Of a stretch of DNA of 64,000 nucleotides, positions 45,264 to 55,420 are shown piece after piece. The stretch's first letter is position 1, and every line of letters starts with the position of its first letter. The notes beneath the pieces are model-generated. The model had not been told where the DNA came from. It saw only the letters and a program-made list of their open reading frames with translations, and did not search any database. The translations under genes were made by a program, and so were the position numbers. This DNA is from Bacillus sp. FJAT-50079 (lineage in GTDB: Bacteria; Bacillota; Bacilli; Bacillales; Bacillaceae_C): positions 248,001-312,000 of the forward strand of contig NZ_JAGYPD010000002.1 in NCBI RefSeq assembly GCF_018343515.1, read 5' to 3'.

Positions 45264-45636
45264 TTGCTACCATTCTCCCTTCATCCTTTTCTTTCATATA
45301 GGGAGAGAGCAAGCTCGTTACTTCATCAACTGTCAACTGCTGCTTTTCAGCGATTGTCTCAATCGAATAGCCTCGTTTATATAAGTATAACAACGTTCGC
45401 AGTTGAAGTCGGTACTCCGAATCAATCGCAAGTAAACCAGCCTCTTGTACAGTAATTTCACCATCTATTTCCAGCTTACGAATTTGCTCTTGTAATTGAT
45501 GTACTTCATCCATAACTGAAAAAGTTAGTTGATCCACTTCCTTGTCCGTTTTTAACGATGATTGCTTCTCCTTCACAAACACCACAATTAAAAGCAAAAT
45601 CGCTGTTCCAAATAAAATAGCTAATACCCATTCCAT
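45253..45636 (-). CDS. DUF6115-like membrane-anchored protein
   Basis: 127 residues. Membrane helix (4-22), coiled coil, then a helix-turn-helix-like SIETIAEKQQLTVDEVTSLLSPY at the end. AGGAGG lies upstream. It is co-transcribed with the MltG-like gene, a pairing seen in Bacillaceae. The cytoplasmic domain may bind DNA or protein. Function unknown. Confidence 0.7.
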   Translation of the reverse strand: MEWVLAILFGTAILLLIVVFVKEKQSSLKTDKEVDQLTFSVMDEVHQLQEQIRKLEIDGEITVQEAGLLAIDSEYRLQLRTLLYLYKRGYSIETIAEKQQLTVDEVTSLLSPYMKEKDEGRMVANEG

Positions 45637-45957
45637 CCTTCTATAAACCTCCTAGCAAGAAAAACGTTTAATTTGCGCTTTTATATTATACATAATTTCA
45701 ATTCTAATTAAATTTAAAACTCAAAAACACTCCAATAGTCTTAAATATGTAACAGAAAAAGGGAGGAACTCGTTCATTTTTTCGACCCACCATTCACACT
45801 TTACCTTATAAATCCCTTAACGTCTATTAGAGAAGCAAAACGTAATCAAAATGTAATTTTTCTCATTTCAAAACAGATTGCTAGGCAAAAAGACGGGTTA
45901 TATTCCTGCATTCTCATTAATAGAATGAAATACTTATTGTTTCAGGAGGGATATCAT

Positions 45958-46356
45958 ATGAAAAAAAGCAGTGTTTTAACCGATGAAGCATTAAAAAATT
46001 ATTATGAGCTTTATAAAAAGAAAAAGGAAATTGACGAAGAAATGGATCATTTAAAAAGAGTATTCCATACTTATTTTGATGATCACATAGGAGCTAATCA
46101 TAAAGGTGAAATCACATTAAATGGCTATAAATTACAAAGACAAATAAGAAAAATGGAAAAATATCATGATGAGACCACGATTAAAAGACTAGAAGATTTA
46201 AACATGCATGAACTCATTCAGACGATTAAAAAACCGGATGCGACAAAAATTAAGTCAGCCCTCAGTCTAGGATTATTACGGGAAGAAGACCTTGATGGCT
46301 GTATCATAACAACACTTTCTCCTGCTATCTCTGTTAAACCAACAATTCCTAAATAA
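45958..46356 (+). CDS. Hypothetical helical protein
   Basis: 132 residues from MKKSSVLTDEALKNYYELYK, with TCAGGAGG 7 nt before the ATG. N-terminal half is a coiled coil (KKKKEIDEEMDHLKRVF), the C-terminal half is mixed and ends VKPTIPK. It has the look of a chromosomal Bacillus gene and has a clean ribosome site. I do not recognise a family. Confidence 0.65.
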   Translation: MKKSSVLTDEALKNYYELYKKKKEIDEEMDHLKRVFHTYFDDHIGANHKGEITLNGYKLQRQIRKMEKYHDETTIKRLEDLNMHELIQTIKKPDATKIKSALSLGLLREEDLDGCIITTLSPAISVKPTIPK

Positions 46357-46557
46357 TGATTTACCGCCTCTATGAATTAGGGGCATATTTTTTTCTTCCA
46401 AAAAGAAAATTTCCAATTTTACCATCCGTTTGCTTAATTTGTATGTTTATGGCAAAATAAAGGTACTTTCTACTATGTATGGAGTAACGCCATAACAATT
46501 TTTTTGTGATTCGAATAGGCACATAGACCTAATCATAACATTCAACGAGGTGTAGAT

Positions 46558-47265
46558 ATGGAAGCTATTATAGTCATTGGACTTCTCCTATTTGTAGGGG
46601 CATTATTTTATCTTATCTATCATTTTATTAGAAAGATCAAAAATCGAGAACGGACACTATCTAAAAAAATATTTTTCCCAATTTTGATTGGGGGATTTCT
46701 TTTATTTATAATTGGTGTTTTTTCTAATGATTCAGACCTTCAAAATCAATTGAATGAGGCACTCGAAAAGAATCAAGTTTTAACCGCTGAAAATGAAGAG
46801 TTTAAATCTACGAATCTAACTCTTGAAGAGGCAAATGAAAAGCTACAAAAAGAATATGAAGAATTAACTTCAAAACTAGCTGACTTTGATAAAATGGAAC
46901 AAGAATTAAAAGAGCAAGCCGAAGCGTTCCAAAAAGAAAAAGAAGAGCTACAAGCGGCGATGGCTGAAGAAAAAGGGGCACTTGAAAAAGAAGTCAACGA
47001 TTTGAAAGCATCGAATGCTACTTTGAACACAGAAGTAGAGCGTTTAAAAAATCAAGTCGCAAGTAGGAGCTCGAATTCAACGACAAGTGCCGCATCGACA
47101 AGCTCGAATTCCTCCTCGACAGCAAATGCGAGCTCAAGCGGAAGCAATGTCTATTATAAAAACTGCTCAGCTGCAAGAGCCGCTGGCGTCACACCATTAT
47201 ACCAAGGCGAACCTGGGTATGCGAGTCATCTAGATCGTGATGGCGATGGAATCGCCTGTGAATAA
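46558..47265 (+). CDS. Membrane protein with coiled coil and Excalibur domain
   Basis: 235 residues. Two membrane helices (about 2-22 and 38-58), a long coiled coil (62-165), a Ser/Thr/Asn linker (168-195), then the Excalibur calcium-binding domain: YYKNCSAARAAGVTPLYQGE followed by DRDGDGIACE. The Excalibur part likely faces outside. GAGGTG lies upstream. The coil may space the domain from the membrane. Role unknown; similar proteins occur in Bacillus with nuclease or wall functions. Confidence 0.85.
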   Translation: MEAIIVIGLLLFVGALFYLIYHFIRKIKNRERTLSKKIFFPILIGGFLLFIIGVFSNDSDLQNQLNEALEKNQVLTAENEEFKSTNLTLEEANEKLQKEYEELTSKLADFDKMEQELKEQAEAFQKEKEELQAAMAEEKGALEKEVNDLKASNATLNTEVERLKNQVASRSSNSTTSAASTSSNSSSTANASSSGSNVYYKNCSAARAAGVTPLYQGEPGYASHLDRDGDGIACE

Positions 47266-47312
47266 AGCTGCAAGTTAAGTACATTTATCATTACTCCATA
47301 CAAAGATTAGTA

Positions 47313-47346
47313 CTCACTGTCGCTTTTTAGACAGTGGGTTTATTCT
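47313..47346 (+). terminator. Terminator after Excalibur gene
   Basis: CTCACTGTC and GACAGTGGG form the stem; TTTATTCTTG follows. Confidence 0.6.
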
Positions 47347-47485
47347 TGTAAAAAAATAGAAAACGACGAGTTCCTTTTTTGTATTTGATACAATACATAT
47401 TAAAATTAGTCCTACAAAATAGTGCACGAGATGTCGGACGTATATCTTTCATTCTTGCTATTCTTTGGATAAAGGAGGTCGTACA

Positions 47486-48358
47486 ATGGATTCGCTTAAA
47501 CAGATGAACGAGGCAATTAAATATATCGAAGAAAACCTTTCGGGCGAGATTGACTATAAAGAAGTCGCTAGGTTAGCATATTGCTCTGAATATCATTTTA
47601 AAAGGATGTTTTCTTTTCTTGCTGGTATTTCACTTTCCGAATATATCCGCCGCAGACGTCTCACTCTTGCAGCATTTGAGCTTAATGATGGCAATCAAAG
47701 GATTATTGATGTCGCAATGAAATATAGATACAACTCTCCAGATTCTTTTACGAGAGCTTTCCAGCAATTGCATGGAATTACACCATCTGAAGCAAGATTA
47801 ACCGGTCAATCTCTCAAAGCCTTTCCACGTATGAGCTTCCAATTATCAATTGAAGGAGGACGCGAATTGAATTACCGTATGGAAGAAAAACCAGCATTTC
47901 GCATCGTTGGGATAAAAAAAAGAGTGCCGATTATTTTTCAAGGAGAAAATACAGAAATTACAGCAATGTGGAAAACATTAAACATGGAGAAGATTAATGA
48001 ATTGAAGGATTTGTCGAATGTAGAACCACACGGCATCATACAAGCGTCAACCAATTTTTCTGAAGGTCGGATGGAGGAAAAAGGAGAGTTGGATCATTAT
48101 ATAGGTATAGCAACAACAAAGGCATGTCCAAAGCATTTCACATATCTAGAAGTTCCTGCTGGTACTTGGGCCGTATTCAAATCCGTTGGTCCTTTTCCGC
48201 AAACATTGCAAGAAACATGGGGGCACATTTATTCTGAATGGTTCCCATCCTCAAATTATCAACAATTCGAAGGTCCAGAAATCCTGTCTATTAAAGGTAA
48301 AGATTTAACATTGCCGAACGTTAACTGTGAAATATGGATGCCGATATTGAAAAGATAG
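47486..48358 (+). CDS. AraC-family regulator with GyrI-like effector domain
   Basis: 290 residues. Two helix-turn-helix motifs in the first 105 residues ([20 protein letters not shown] and [19 protein letters not shown]), then a GyrI-like effector-binding domain starting [14 protein letters not shown] and with [20 protein letters not shown]. This is the Rob/SoxS-like design that senses small molecules, often drugs. AAAGGAGG lies 7 nt before the ATG. No target gene is obvious nearby. Confidence 0.92.
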   Translation: MDSLKQMNEAIKYIEENLSGEIDYKEVARLAYCSEYHFKRMFSFLAGISLSEYIRRRRLTLAAFELNDGNQRIIDVAMKYRYNSPDSFTRAFQQLHGITPSEARLTGQSLKAFPRMSFQLSIEGGRELNYRMEEKPAFRIVGIKKRVPIIFQGENTEITAMWKTLNMEKINELKDLSNVEPHGIIQASTNFSEGRMEEKGELDHYIGIATTKACPKHFTYLEVPAGTWAVFKSVGPFPQTLQETWGHIYSEWFPSSNYQQFEGPEILSIKGKDLTLPNVNCEIWMPILKR

Positions 48359-48400
48359 GGCGAAATTCAATATTGAATCCCATTACATGATAAAAGCATA

Positions 48401-48425
48401 TCCCCCTTTGTTCAAAGGGGGAATT
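48401..48425. terminator. Terminator between convergent genes
   Basis: CCCCCTTTG and CAAAGGGGG form a 9-bp stem, likely ending both the AraC gene and the lipoprotein gene. Confidence 0.75.
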
Positions 48426-48455
48426 TACATATGATTTACGATTGAGTAATCGGAT

Positions 48456-48968
48456 TTATTTCAACCGTTTTTCTATTTCTGCTGTTGGAAAGTAATCACC
48501 GTATTCATTCGATGCTTTTTCTGTTCTTTGCATACTAATTGTTCCGACATCTACATATTCAATCGTCAATACTTCCCAACCCTCATAATCTAATAATTCA
48601 TCAGAAAGCTGGCTATATCTCGTAACCGCCAAGTCTTCAGCGGAAAATAAGTCGGACGGAGCAACATTGATAACGGCTTTTATTTCACCGTTCTCTAATG
48701 ACGCACTTACTAACGTGTCCCCCTCGCCCATTCCGTAATATTCAATCGTTTCTTTCAAACCCTCTTCCGTTATCGTTTGGGAGTTGTCCTCTTGCTTCGT
48801 TTCTACCGTTGTTTTCTCAGTTGACACTTCTTCCTGACCTTTATCTTCTTTTTGCGTTTTTTCAGAAGTTGTTTCTTGTTTTACATCCGTTTTTTCTTTT
48901 GGTTCTTCAGCATTACAAGCTACTAATGCCAAAAGGATTGCTGATAACATAAATACTAACTTTCTCAT
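48456..48968 (-). CDS. Lipoprotein, function unknown
   Basis: 170 residues. Signal peptide with lipobox ALVAC (Cys 18), a Lys/Glu/Thr-rich linker (about 20-70) and a small folded domain with VSASLENGEIKAVINVAP and WEVLTIEYVDVGTISM. It is anchored on the outer face of the membrane. No family recognised; the last domain pattern occurs in other Bacillus lipoproteins. Confidence 0.75.
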   Translation of the reverse strand: MRKLVFMLSAILLALVACNAEEPKEKTDVKQETTSEKTQKEDKGQEEVSTEKTTVETKQEDNSQTITEEGLKETIEYYGMGEGDTLVSASLENGEIKAVINVAPSDLFSAEDLAVTRYSQLSDELLDYEGWEVLTIEYVDVGTISMQRTEKASNEYGDYFPTAEIEKRLK

Positions 48969-49200
48969 TTAATTACCTCCAAAATATTATACTGGAATAT
49001 TGTCTTATAACCGAAAGGGATTTGCAACAATTAAATATTCACTTCGTAAAAGCAATTTGATACGAAAGGAGAAACAAAATTATGATTGCAACTCAAAATC
49101 CAACATCTATCTAGCGAGGACTTTGGTCATTCCATATCCTTCTACGTTCTAAGAGTGCCCTAATTTCATATAATGTAGAAAAACCTTGAGGTGTCTCTAT

Positions 49201-49593
49201 ATGGATGATCTACAACATCTTTGCCATCAGTATGCCCAGATTGTTAATGGAAAGCCTAAAATAGATCATGGGGTTTGCTCAGTAGAAATCGGACGCAATC
49301 TTCATTTGACTATCCAAGGTCGTGTAAGTAGAAGTGCACTACCAGCCGGGATCACCTTTGAATCGTTAGATTATGCAGGAAATGCACTAAATCTTGGGGA
49401 AGTAGCAGTTCTACAAGATGAATTACCCTTATTTATTACTATTCTCGTAAAAAATCATTTAATCGTAAGCGCAGTCCATAATCACTGGATTTTCACGAAT
49501 CCGACTATTTTATATGTTCACTTTCAGTCGGTAGAGCCGCCATTGTCATTCGCACAAAAAGTGGCCGAGGCTTTAAAAGTATTAAAAGGTTAA
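49201..49593 (+). CDS. DUF1259 family protein
   Basis: 130 residues from MDDLQHLCHQYAQIVNGKPK. The C-terminal part FITILVKNHLIVSAVHNHWIFTNPTILYVHFQSVEPPLSFAQKVAEAL carries the HNH... and HF pattern of the DUF1259 (LppY/LpqO) family, which is usually about twice as long. GAGGTG lies before ATG 49201. It may be a short form or one half of the family domain. Function unknown. Confidence 0.75.
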   Translation: MDDLQHLCHQYAQIVNGKPKIDHGVCSVEIGRNLHLTIQGRVSRSALPAGITFESLDYAGNALNLGEVAVLQDELPLFITILVKNHLIVSAVHNHWIFTNPTILYVHFQSVEPPLSFAQKVAEALKVLKG

Positions 49594-49983
49594 TACGGCA
49601 TATGTATGAATAATATTTGCTCCGTGGTTCAAATCAAGCCCTTTATTTAATTGTTTCACAAGGCAAACGATACAACTCAAGTGGCTTTAATAACAGGGGC
49701 CATACTATTACTAATTGGCAGGATAATAAAACTTGTATTTTAAGTCTGAGCCGGACATTTAGTCTGTTTTTTTATTTTGTTCCTGCTCCATTTCAGCCCC
49801 CTCCACCTATTCTCTGCCCAGCAAATGATAATAGGTAATTAAACCCGCATCTTAATTCCTATTAAGTGTGAAGTATGCTAATATCTTAATGGGCAACGCC
49901 ATGAGTTTAAAACGATCCTAGTTTCATACTAGTTACCGAATGTTCCTCACTTCATTGCTCGTTAATAAGAGAGGGGTGAAAAA
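49594..49983. other. Gene-free segment
   Basis: No frame with a good ribosome site. A weak hairpin (AGTCTGAG...TTTAGTCTG, then T8) is near 49743-49775. GAGGGGTG at 49972 serves the next gene. Confidence 0.5.
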
Positions 49984-50340
49984 TTGAATAAAACTGTACT
50001 GATTATAGACGATTCAAAATTTATGAGAAACTTCTTAAAAAGAAAACTTGTAAGAAATGGCTTCAAAGTCATTGCTGAAGCAGAAAGTGGAGAAGAAGCG
50101 ATTAAGCTTTATAAAGCCCACTTCCCATCCATTGTATTATCAGATATTACATTACCGGGTATAAATGGCATTACAACCCTAAAAGAGATTAAGAAATTCA
50201 ACCCCACCGCCAATGTTATTATGTGCTCCTCTCTCGGTTATCAAGATTTGATCATTGAAGCTTTAAGAAATGGCGCTATTGATTTTATCGTCAAGCCATT
50301 CTTTGAGAACCTGATTCCCATCTTAAATAAAATTAAATAA
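49984..50340 (+). CDS. CheY-like single-domain response regulator
   Basis: 118 residues. The acidic pair in IIDDSKFMR (about 8-9), phospho-acceptor Asp in IVLSDITLPG (about 53), Ser/Thr in MCSSLG and Lys in FIVKPF complete the receiver active site. TTG start behind GAGGGG. No histidine kinase or output domain is beside it, so it could act in chemotaxis or be phosphorylated from elsewhere. Confidence 0.88.
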   Translation: MNKTVLIIDDSKFMRNFLKRKLVRNGFKVIAEAESGEEAIKLYKAHFPSIVLSDITLPGINGITTLKEIKKFNPTANVIMCSSLGYQDLIIEALRNGAIDFIVKPFFENLIPILNKIK

Positions 50341-50359
50341 ACGATTTCATCTAATCTTT

Positions 50360-50390
50360 GCCGGGCAAATCCGACCCGGCTTCCTCATCT
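50360..50390 (+). terminator. Hairpin after response regulator
   Basis: GCCGGG and CCCGGC pair over a 9-nt loop, followed by TTCCTCAT. The T tract is weak. Confidence 0.5.
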
Positions 50391-50553
50391 AGCAATCCTC
50401 CCCATGTTATGAATAAGTGCCATATCATTGCTCAAGAATGCCGTTATAATATAGAAGTAGTAATAATAGACTCGTAATAAAGGAAAATACTTTTATCGTA
50501 GAGAATATATACAGATTAGGAAAAGTATTCATTCTGCCTAAGGGGGAATTCGC

Positions 50554-51066
50554 ATGTATAAATTAGTAAATAATCTTTATGATACGAGAAATAACCTAGT
50601 AAAGGAGATTGCTTTATTAAGCGATACTCAATTAAATAGTAAGCCTGATATGAATAAGTGGAGCATAGCACAAGTTTGCCATCATTTAGTTTTAGTAGAA
50701 GAAGCATCTATAAAGGCTATTGCATGGGGGTTAAAAGAGACTAATAGTAATCAATGCGAACGTAAAAATGTTCCCGCAATATTATTGGATAGAACGAAAA
50801 AAATGAAAGCTCCAAAAATCGTTGAACCAGATGTAAAACCATTTGAAGTTCAAGAAATAATTGATTTGTTAAACGATTCCAGAAAAAAATTAATTGCTTT
50901 TCTTAGTACTATAAAAGATAAATCCATATTGGAGAAAAAATCAGTGAAGCATCCGGCTTTGGGTGAATTATCTCTCGATCAATGGATTGAACAAATATAT
51001 GTGCATGAACAGCGACATACAGAACAAATAAAAGAGTTAAAATTACTTTTAGAGGCAACCCCCTAA
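50554..51066 (+). CDS. DinB-like protein
   Basis: 170 residues. Four-helix bundle with NKWSIAQVCHHLVLVEEASI early and VHEQRHTEQIKEL late, the three-His pattern for a metal in the DinB_2 family. Members include thiol-dependent metalloenzymes and DNA-damage-induced proteins. AAGGGGG lies 7 nt before the ATG. It ends at a GC-rich terminator. Confidence 0.88.
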   Translation: MYKLVNNLYDTRNNLVKEIALLSDTQLNSKPDMNKWSIAQVCHHLVLVEEASIKAIAWGLKETNSNQCERKNVPAILLDRTKKMKAPKIVEPDVKPFEVQEIIDLLNDSRKKLIAFLSTIKDKSILEKKSVKHPALGELSLDQWIEQIYVHEQRHTEQIKELKLLLEATP

Positions 51067-51081
51067 ATTTTGCATAGTAAA

Positions 51082-51110
51082 GCCCGGTTAGCGCCGGGCC
51101 TCTATAAAAA
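51082..51110 (+). terminator. GC-rich terminator after DinB gene
   Basis: GCCCGG, six bases, CCGGGC, then CTCTATAAAAA. The same six-six-six design occurs at 53340 and 54254. Confidence 0.7.
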
Positions 51111-51117
51111 TAAAAAA

Positions 51118-51991
51118 AACGACCCGTCCACATTTGAAGTGATCCCTAAAAATTGGACGCGGTTATTGTAAGCAATCGTTGTCGTCCTCTAGATGGCTGG
51201 CAGGATCTTTAATTATATTTCAAATCCTTCCTCTCCTTATTCCCGGCTTCATAAGAGATTGATCAACCGCTCAACAGAATAATCACTATAAATAATCACA
51301 TAAAACATATATGCATAGACGATATCATATCCGATTAAATCGTCAGAGCTAATTTGTGATACATAATTCTTGAAGAATACAGGCATACGATTCTTATTTC
51401 ATCCAATAAATCATCTAATTTCTTAATAGTATCAATATCCCCAAGGTAATAAGTAATTGTTCCGATAAAGTAATTTTTTTTGTAGTTTCTAGCATGATCA
51501 ATATCATTTTCAGTAATGATATTGATTTTCTCTACATTTTGTGACGATGCTGTATATTTCATTAACGTTATTTTGTCTTTTGGTATATCTTAAATCATGA
51601 CTTCTGATTTTCGACCCGAGTGTAATGGAATATGAATTCAGTAAATCCTTTATTCTTACAAATTCATTGACAGCTAATTCCAATGACCAGCAATTCTTGC
51701 AAAGTCTCGTCTTTTTTCTGCTGGAATCGAAATTTTCTTTTTCAAGTGGATTCGCTCTAATTCTTTAAGGGCTTTTGCTCGTAATTGGCTAGATATAGCA
51801 AGTGGCGCTGATTCTTCATAACCAGCTCTATTATTTAACTTCAATTTTTCTATTAACGATCCATTTTTGGTGGATGGATTTGAATTCACCCTTTACTTTT
51901 TTCTAGTTAATACACCCATTTTTCCCTTGACCTAGCTCAATTACCCATAACGAGCATAAGCTGAATTAACAATCGAAAGGCGGTGAAGTTT
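51118..51991. other. Degenerate segment with gene fragments
   Basis: Two minus-strand frames (51335-51562, 75 residues; 51674-51889, 71 residues with KLKLNNRAGYEESAPLAIS) lack convincing ribosome sites and may be remains of genes. Near 51122-51163 the sequence ACCCGTCCAC...GAAGTGATCCC resembles the end of an IS3-family element, but no transposase follows. I call no intact gene here. Confidence 0.45.
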
Positions 51992-52141
51992 ATGGGATTC
52001 TACGGTGGTGGCTGTGGATATGGTGGCTATGGTGGTGGATTCGACGGTGGCTGTGGAGTCGGTGGTATAGGCAGTGGTTTTGCTTTAATTGTTGTCCTCT
52101 TTATTCTACTAATTATTGTCGCTTCAGCATTTATTTGTTAG
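51992..52141 (+). CDS. YjcZ-family sporulation peptide
   Basis: 49 residues: a Gly/Tyr/Cys-rich N-terminus (MGFYGGGCGYGGYGGGFDGG) then one membrane helix ending SAFIC. This is the YjcZ/YtrH-like short protein family linked to the spore coat in Bacillus. AAAGGCGGTG lies 6 nt before the ATG. It lies within the decayed segment but is intact itself. Confidence 0.88.
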   Translation: MGFYGGGCGYGGYGGGFDGGCGVGGIGSGFALIVVLFILLIIVASAFIC

Positions 52142-52364
52142 ATAATATTTAGCCTCCATGCCAGATCTAGAGCATAACTAGGCCACATTCAAAGCTAATA
52201 CGTTTCTCCTCGAGAAGAGCGCTTACGCCGGGCACTCTTCTTTACTATTCACTGTTACACTTAAATCGTTTAACGTTGTCACTCTAGGCAAGTCTAGTTG
52301 TATCCCGGTGTATTGCGTTTTGATTACTCTTAATGTAATCCCTTATAGTTGCATAATGTTCGAA

Positions 52365-52585
52365 CTACGATTTTATGGTCTCCCCAAATTCGTTCGTGAT
52401 TGTAAGTGCCACAAACATCTCATCTGGGATTCCTTTCCTCGTTTCTAAAACGCATAGACTTTCTTGCTCTGAGACCACAGCATTCTTTTTAAAACCCATT
52501 TTGGCAAAGACATTACATAATTTTCTTCTCCCGCCTTAAAAGTTACCAGTATTTCTCCTTTTTCATTAAAATCAATGTCATTCAT
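52365..52585 (-). pseudogene. Small gene with frameshift
   Basis: ATG 52585 (MNDIDFNEKGEILVTFKAGE) behind GGGGGG leads to a frame that must shift at a run of A (near 52502) to reach VSEQESLCVLETRKGIPDE and a TAG at 52365. The joined protein of about 73 residues is plausible. A frameshift mutation or sequencing error. Confidence 0.45.
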
Positions 52586-52597
52586 TTTTCTCCCCCC

Positions 52598-53334
52598 CTT
52601 ATGTCGTCAAGAACTGTGCAACAGGGCAAACCACATGTGGTGGTGGATATGGGAACTATGTTTTAATTAGGCATGACGGCACTAGCTTTACGACTCGTTA
52701 TGCGCATTTAGAATCTGTATATATGAATGTAAATCAAAAAGTAGAACAAGGGCAAATAATTGGGAAGATGGGAAATACCGGGGACGTATCTGGTCCAACT
52801 GGAATACACTTACATTTTGAAGTAATGATCAATGGTGTTCATCAAAACCCTTTGAATTACGTCCAAACAAACAACTATTCTGGATGGGTTGAAACTACAT
52901 CTAGTTGGATTTACACTAATACTTCAAACGGCCATATACATACTGGTTGGCTGAATAACGGAAATAATTGGTATTATCTTAATCCTTCAACAGGATTAAT
53001 GGATACTGGATGGGTACAAGTTGCCGGTGTATGGTATTATCTCCATCCACAGAAGCAAACTGATGGTACACCGCAAGGGGCTATGGCTACTGGATGGCTT
53101 CAGAACGGAGGACATTGGTATTATCTCGATCCTTCAAATGGAGCGATGAAAAAAGGTTGGATTCAATATGGGGGTAAATGGTATTATTTGACTACGGTAA
53201 AAACAGATAAATATCCGGAAGGAGCAATGCAAACTGGATGGATACAAGATGCTGGTTCATGGTATTATCTAAATACTGGCGGAGACATGCATACTGGTTG
53301 GCTTAATAACGTTAGTACAATAAATTCAATTTAA
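52598..53334 (+). pseudogene. Cell-wall hydrolase: truncated M23 peptidase with wall-binding repeats
   Basis: The 5' part is missing. Present: end of an M23 domain (CGGGYGNYVLIRHDG, RYAHLESV, GIHLHFEVM) with the first zinc ligands lost, then about five repeats of about 20-25 residues with GW..x(6-9)..WYYL (GWLNNGNNWYYLNPSTG and similar). These bind choline or wall polymers. The open part starts at an ATG at 52723 but is likely not a full enzyme. Confidence 0.75.
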
Positions 53335-53339
53335 CCAAA

Positions 53340-53366
53340 GCCCGGCGCAAACCGGGCCTTTTGTTA
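53340..53366 (+). terminator. GC-rich terminator after the hydrolase remnant
   Basis: GCCCGG, six bases, CCGGGC, then CTTTTGTT. Same design as at 51082. Confidence 0.75.
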
Positions 53367-53378
53367 TTTATCATTTCA

Positions 53379-54071
53379 TTACATGTAAAATACAGTTAGC
53401 CAATCATCTTTTATTCTTATTTCGTAACCAGAATGATCATCCCATTTTACACTAACAGTTGCACCTGTTTTTACCACAAAATCAATATTATCCTTAATAC
53501 CTAAGTTATATCCTTCATCTGTAAGAAGATCTTTTAATAAGCCAACGTGTTGGACTGAAGCGCGGATTTCACCCAAGAAAATATATGCAAGAGGTTTACC
53601 ATCTTTTACAATAACAAAGTCCTCTCTATAAGCCGCGTACAGTTTGGCACCATGATTTTTTGCAGGAATTATTAACCGAAGAAGGTTTGAATACTTTTCT
53701 TCATCCATGGTAAGTGTATATAAGGTACCATCAATTATTATCTCTTCTTCTTTTGATGTATTTTTTTCTGCTGTTACCGTCTCCTGCTTCGATTCTTTAT
53801 CAACTCCTTTTATTGGTTCCGTGGTTCCCTCTTTTGAAGTAACTGGCTGAATTTCATCATCCTTAATTACATCAACAGGGTTTTCAAGACCGTCCCCTTC
53901 TGCTTGTTCAACTTCAGTACTTTCACTAATAGCATCATCGTTAATTTCAATTAATTCATCTTCTTGCTCTTGCGTTGCTGTTTTTTTACTTTGGGTTCCG
54001 TCATAGTGAAATGCTCCGACCGCTAATAAGAAAACTGCCATAAAAATAATAAAAGACCATTTCTTTTTCAT
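53379..54071 (-). CDS. Membrane-anchored protein of unknown function
   Basis: 230 residues from MKKKWSFIIFMAVFLLAVGA: one N-terminal membrane helix, an acidic linker of about 80 residues, then a folded domain (IDGTLYTLTMDEEKYSNLLRLII...RIKDDWLTVFYM). AAAGGGGAG lies 7 nt before the ATG. The folded part faces outward. No family recognised. It is next to the endolysin remnant and may be a former phage gene or a host gene. Confidence 0.6.
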   Translation of the reverse strand: MKKKWSFIIFMAVFLLAVGAFHYDGTQSKKTATQEQEDELIEINDDAISESTEVEQAEGDGLENPVDVIKDDEIQPVTSKEGTTEPIKGVDKESKQETVTAEKNTSKEEEIIIDGTLYTLTMDEEKYSNLLRLIIPAKNHGAKLYAAYREDFVIVKDGKPLAYIFLGEIRASVQHVGLLKDLLTDEGYNLGIKDNIDFVVKTGATVSVKWDDHSGYEIRIKDDWLTVFYM

Positions 54072-54253
54072 TATTACATCTCCCCTTTTTATCTTATACC
54101 TATTAGACGGGGGATGAATGGAAAAGGTTTCATTTTTTACCAAAATTATTTCATTTGTATTACAAATGTTTCTTTTATATTTCTACAAATGTATTTGGTA
54201 AGTTGTAAATGAGGTTTTAAAATGAAGGATAAGAGGTTAATTATAAGAAATAT

Positions 54254-54280
54254 GCCCGGTCATCGCCGGGCCCTTTGTTA
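54254..54280. terminator. GC-rich terminator by the endolysin remnant
   Basis: GCCCGG, six bases, CCGGGC; third copy of this design. It follows the minus-strand amidase gene by 14 nt. Confidence 0.65.
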
Positions 54281-54284
54281 TTTA

Positions 54285-55079
54285 TCACTTTTTACTAGCT
54301 ATCCAATGATCATGATAAACCGTCAACACTTTAGCAAACGCAATAAACGTTTCGTAATCGACCTCACCAGGCTTTGGATTTTTTATTTTTTGTGCTTGTT
54401 GGAAACGCTGAACACCTTTTTCCCTCCAATGGTCGAAATGCTCCCTCTCAAAATCCTCACGTGAAATATGGCCAAGTGCAGCTAAAAATCCATTAATTAA
54501 TTTTACTGAATCGTATGTATTGCCTTTTTTGATTGGCAAATTAATCATCCTTTCATCTTTTTTGATATTAAAATATTTACCTGCAATTACATCTTTAAAG
54601 TTCCAAGTATCACCCGGACAATTTTTCCAAGAGTAATCAGGACATTCTTGATGTCCAAGAATACGTGTTAATTTCGGCAAAGTGTTTTGCAGTTCTTTTA
54701 CGAGTAAATAAACCGACTGCATCTGCTCAGTCGTCGGAACTTCCTTTGCACCCTCTTTTCGAAAATCACCAACTACACAAATACCGATTGATCGTGTGTT
54801 TGTATCACCTGCATGATAGGTGCGTCGATCAAGATCGTCACACTGGTATATAGTACCATCAGGCATAATTACAAACGGGTAAGCAATTCCCGGCCAACAA
54901 TTTGTATCAATATGCGTATTTGCAAACCCTTGAGGTGTAGAGCCTCTAAGTTGCATGGCGGTCATCGAGTGGTGAATGACGATTGTATCTTTTACACCAG
55001 TTCCCACAAGTGGATAGCGACCGTTTCTGCGAATTGTACTCCGAATATCTTAATATTTTGGCAGATCCTTAATTGCCAT
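54285..55079 (-). pseudogene. Phage endolysin (Amidase_2) with nonsense codon
   Basis: ATG 55079 behind GGAGAG begins MAIKDLPKY, then TAA (55050-55052), then DIRSTIRRNGRYP and a complete domain: TIVIHHS, DRRTYHAGD, GICVVGDF and GHQECPDYSWKNCPGDTW, the zinc amidase with wall-binding tail. Translation from the later GTG/ATG (55007) would still give about 240 residues, so activity is possible. It is the last gene of a degraded holin-endolysin cassette. Confidence 0.82.
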
Positions 55080-55132
55080 GATTTATCCTCTCCTTAATGT
55101 AAATAAAAAGAGCAACGAATTTATCGTTACTC

Positions 55133-55419
55133 TCAAGTAAATTTGCTATCATCCCGTGGTCTGTCGTAACGTAAGGCTTGTCTACTGTCGCCGATCCCTT
55201 TGACAGTCGGATCCGTAACAGTATTAAATACACTGATAACGACCAAAGCCAGTAAATATGGATTGCTATACGCTTGTGCGATTAAATCCCACAACGTGCG
55301 CCATGTAGTCACATCAGCAAATGACAGTCCTACATAAGCAGGATTGGTGTCAATGTAGCTAATATGATTTGTGCAATAAATACAGGGTTTTTAGCCCTTA
55401 CTTTCCAGTTTATTTTCAT
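55133..55419 (-). pseudogene. Phi LC3-type holin, frameshifted
   Basis: ATG 55419 behind GGAGG starts MKINWKVRAKNPVFIAQIIL, the start of the phi LC3 holin family. The frame stops after 24 codons; a shift restores the second helix and VFNTVTDPTVKGIGDSRQALRYDRP to TGA at 55133, matching the family end. It lies between xhlA and the endolysin gene, as in active cassettes. Confidence 0.8.
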
Positions 55420-55420
55420 A

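Noticed and set aside
51122-51163. IS3-family end
   Set aside because: Only a terminal-like motif is seen; no transposase or second end, so it is only mentioned as a resemblance.
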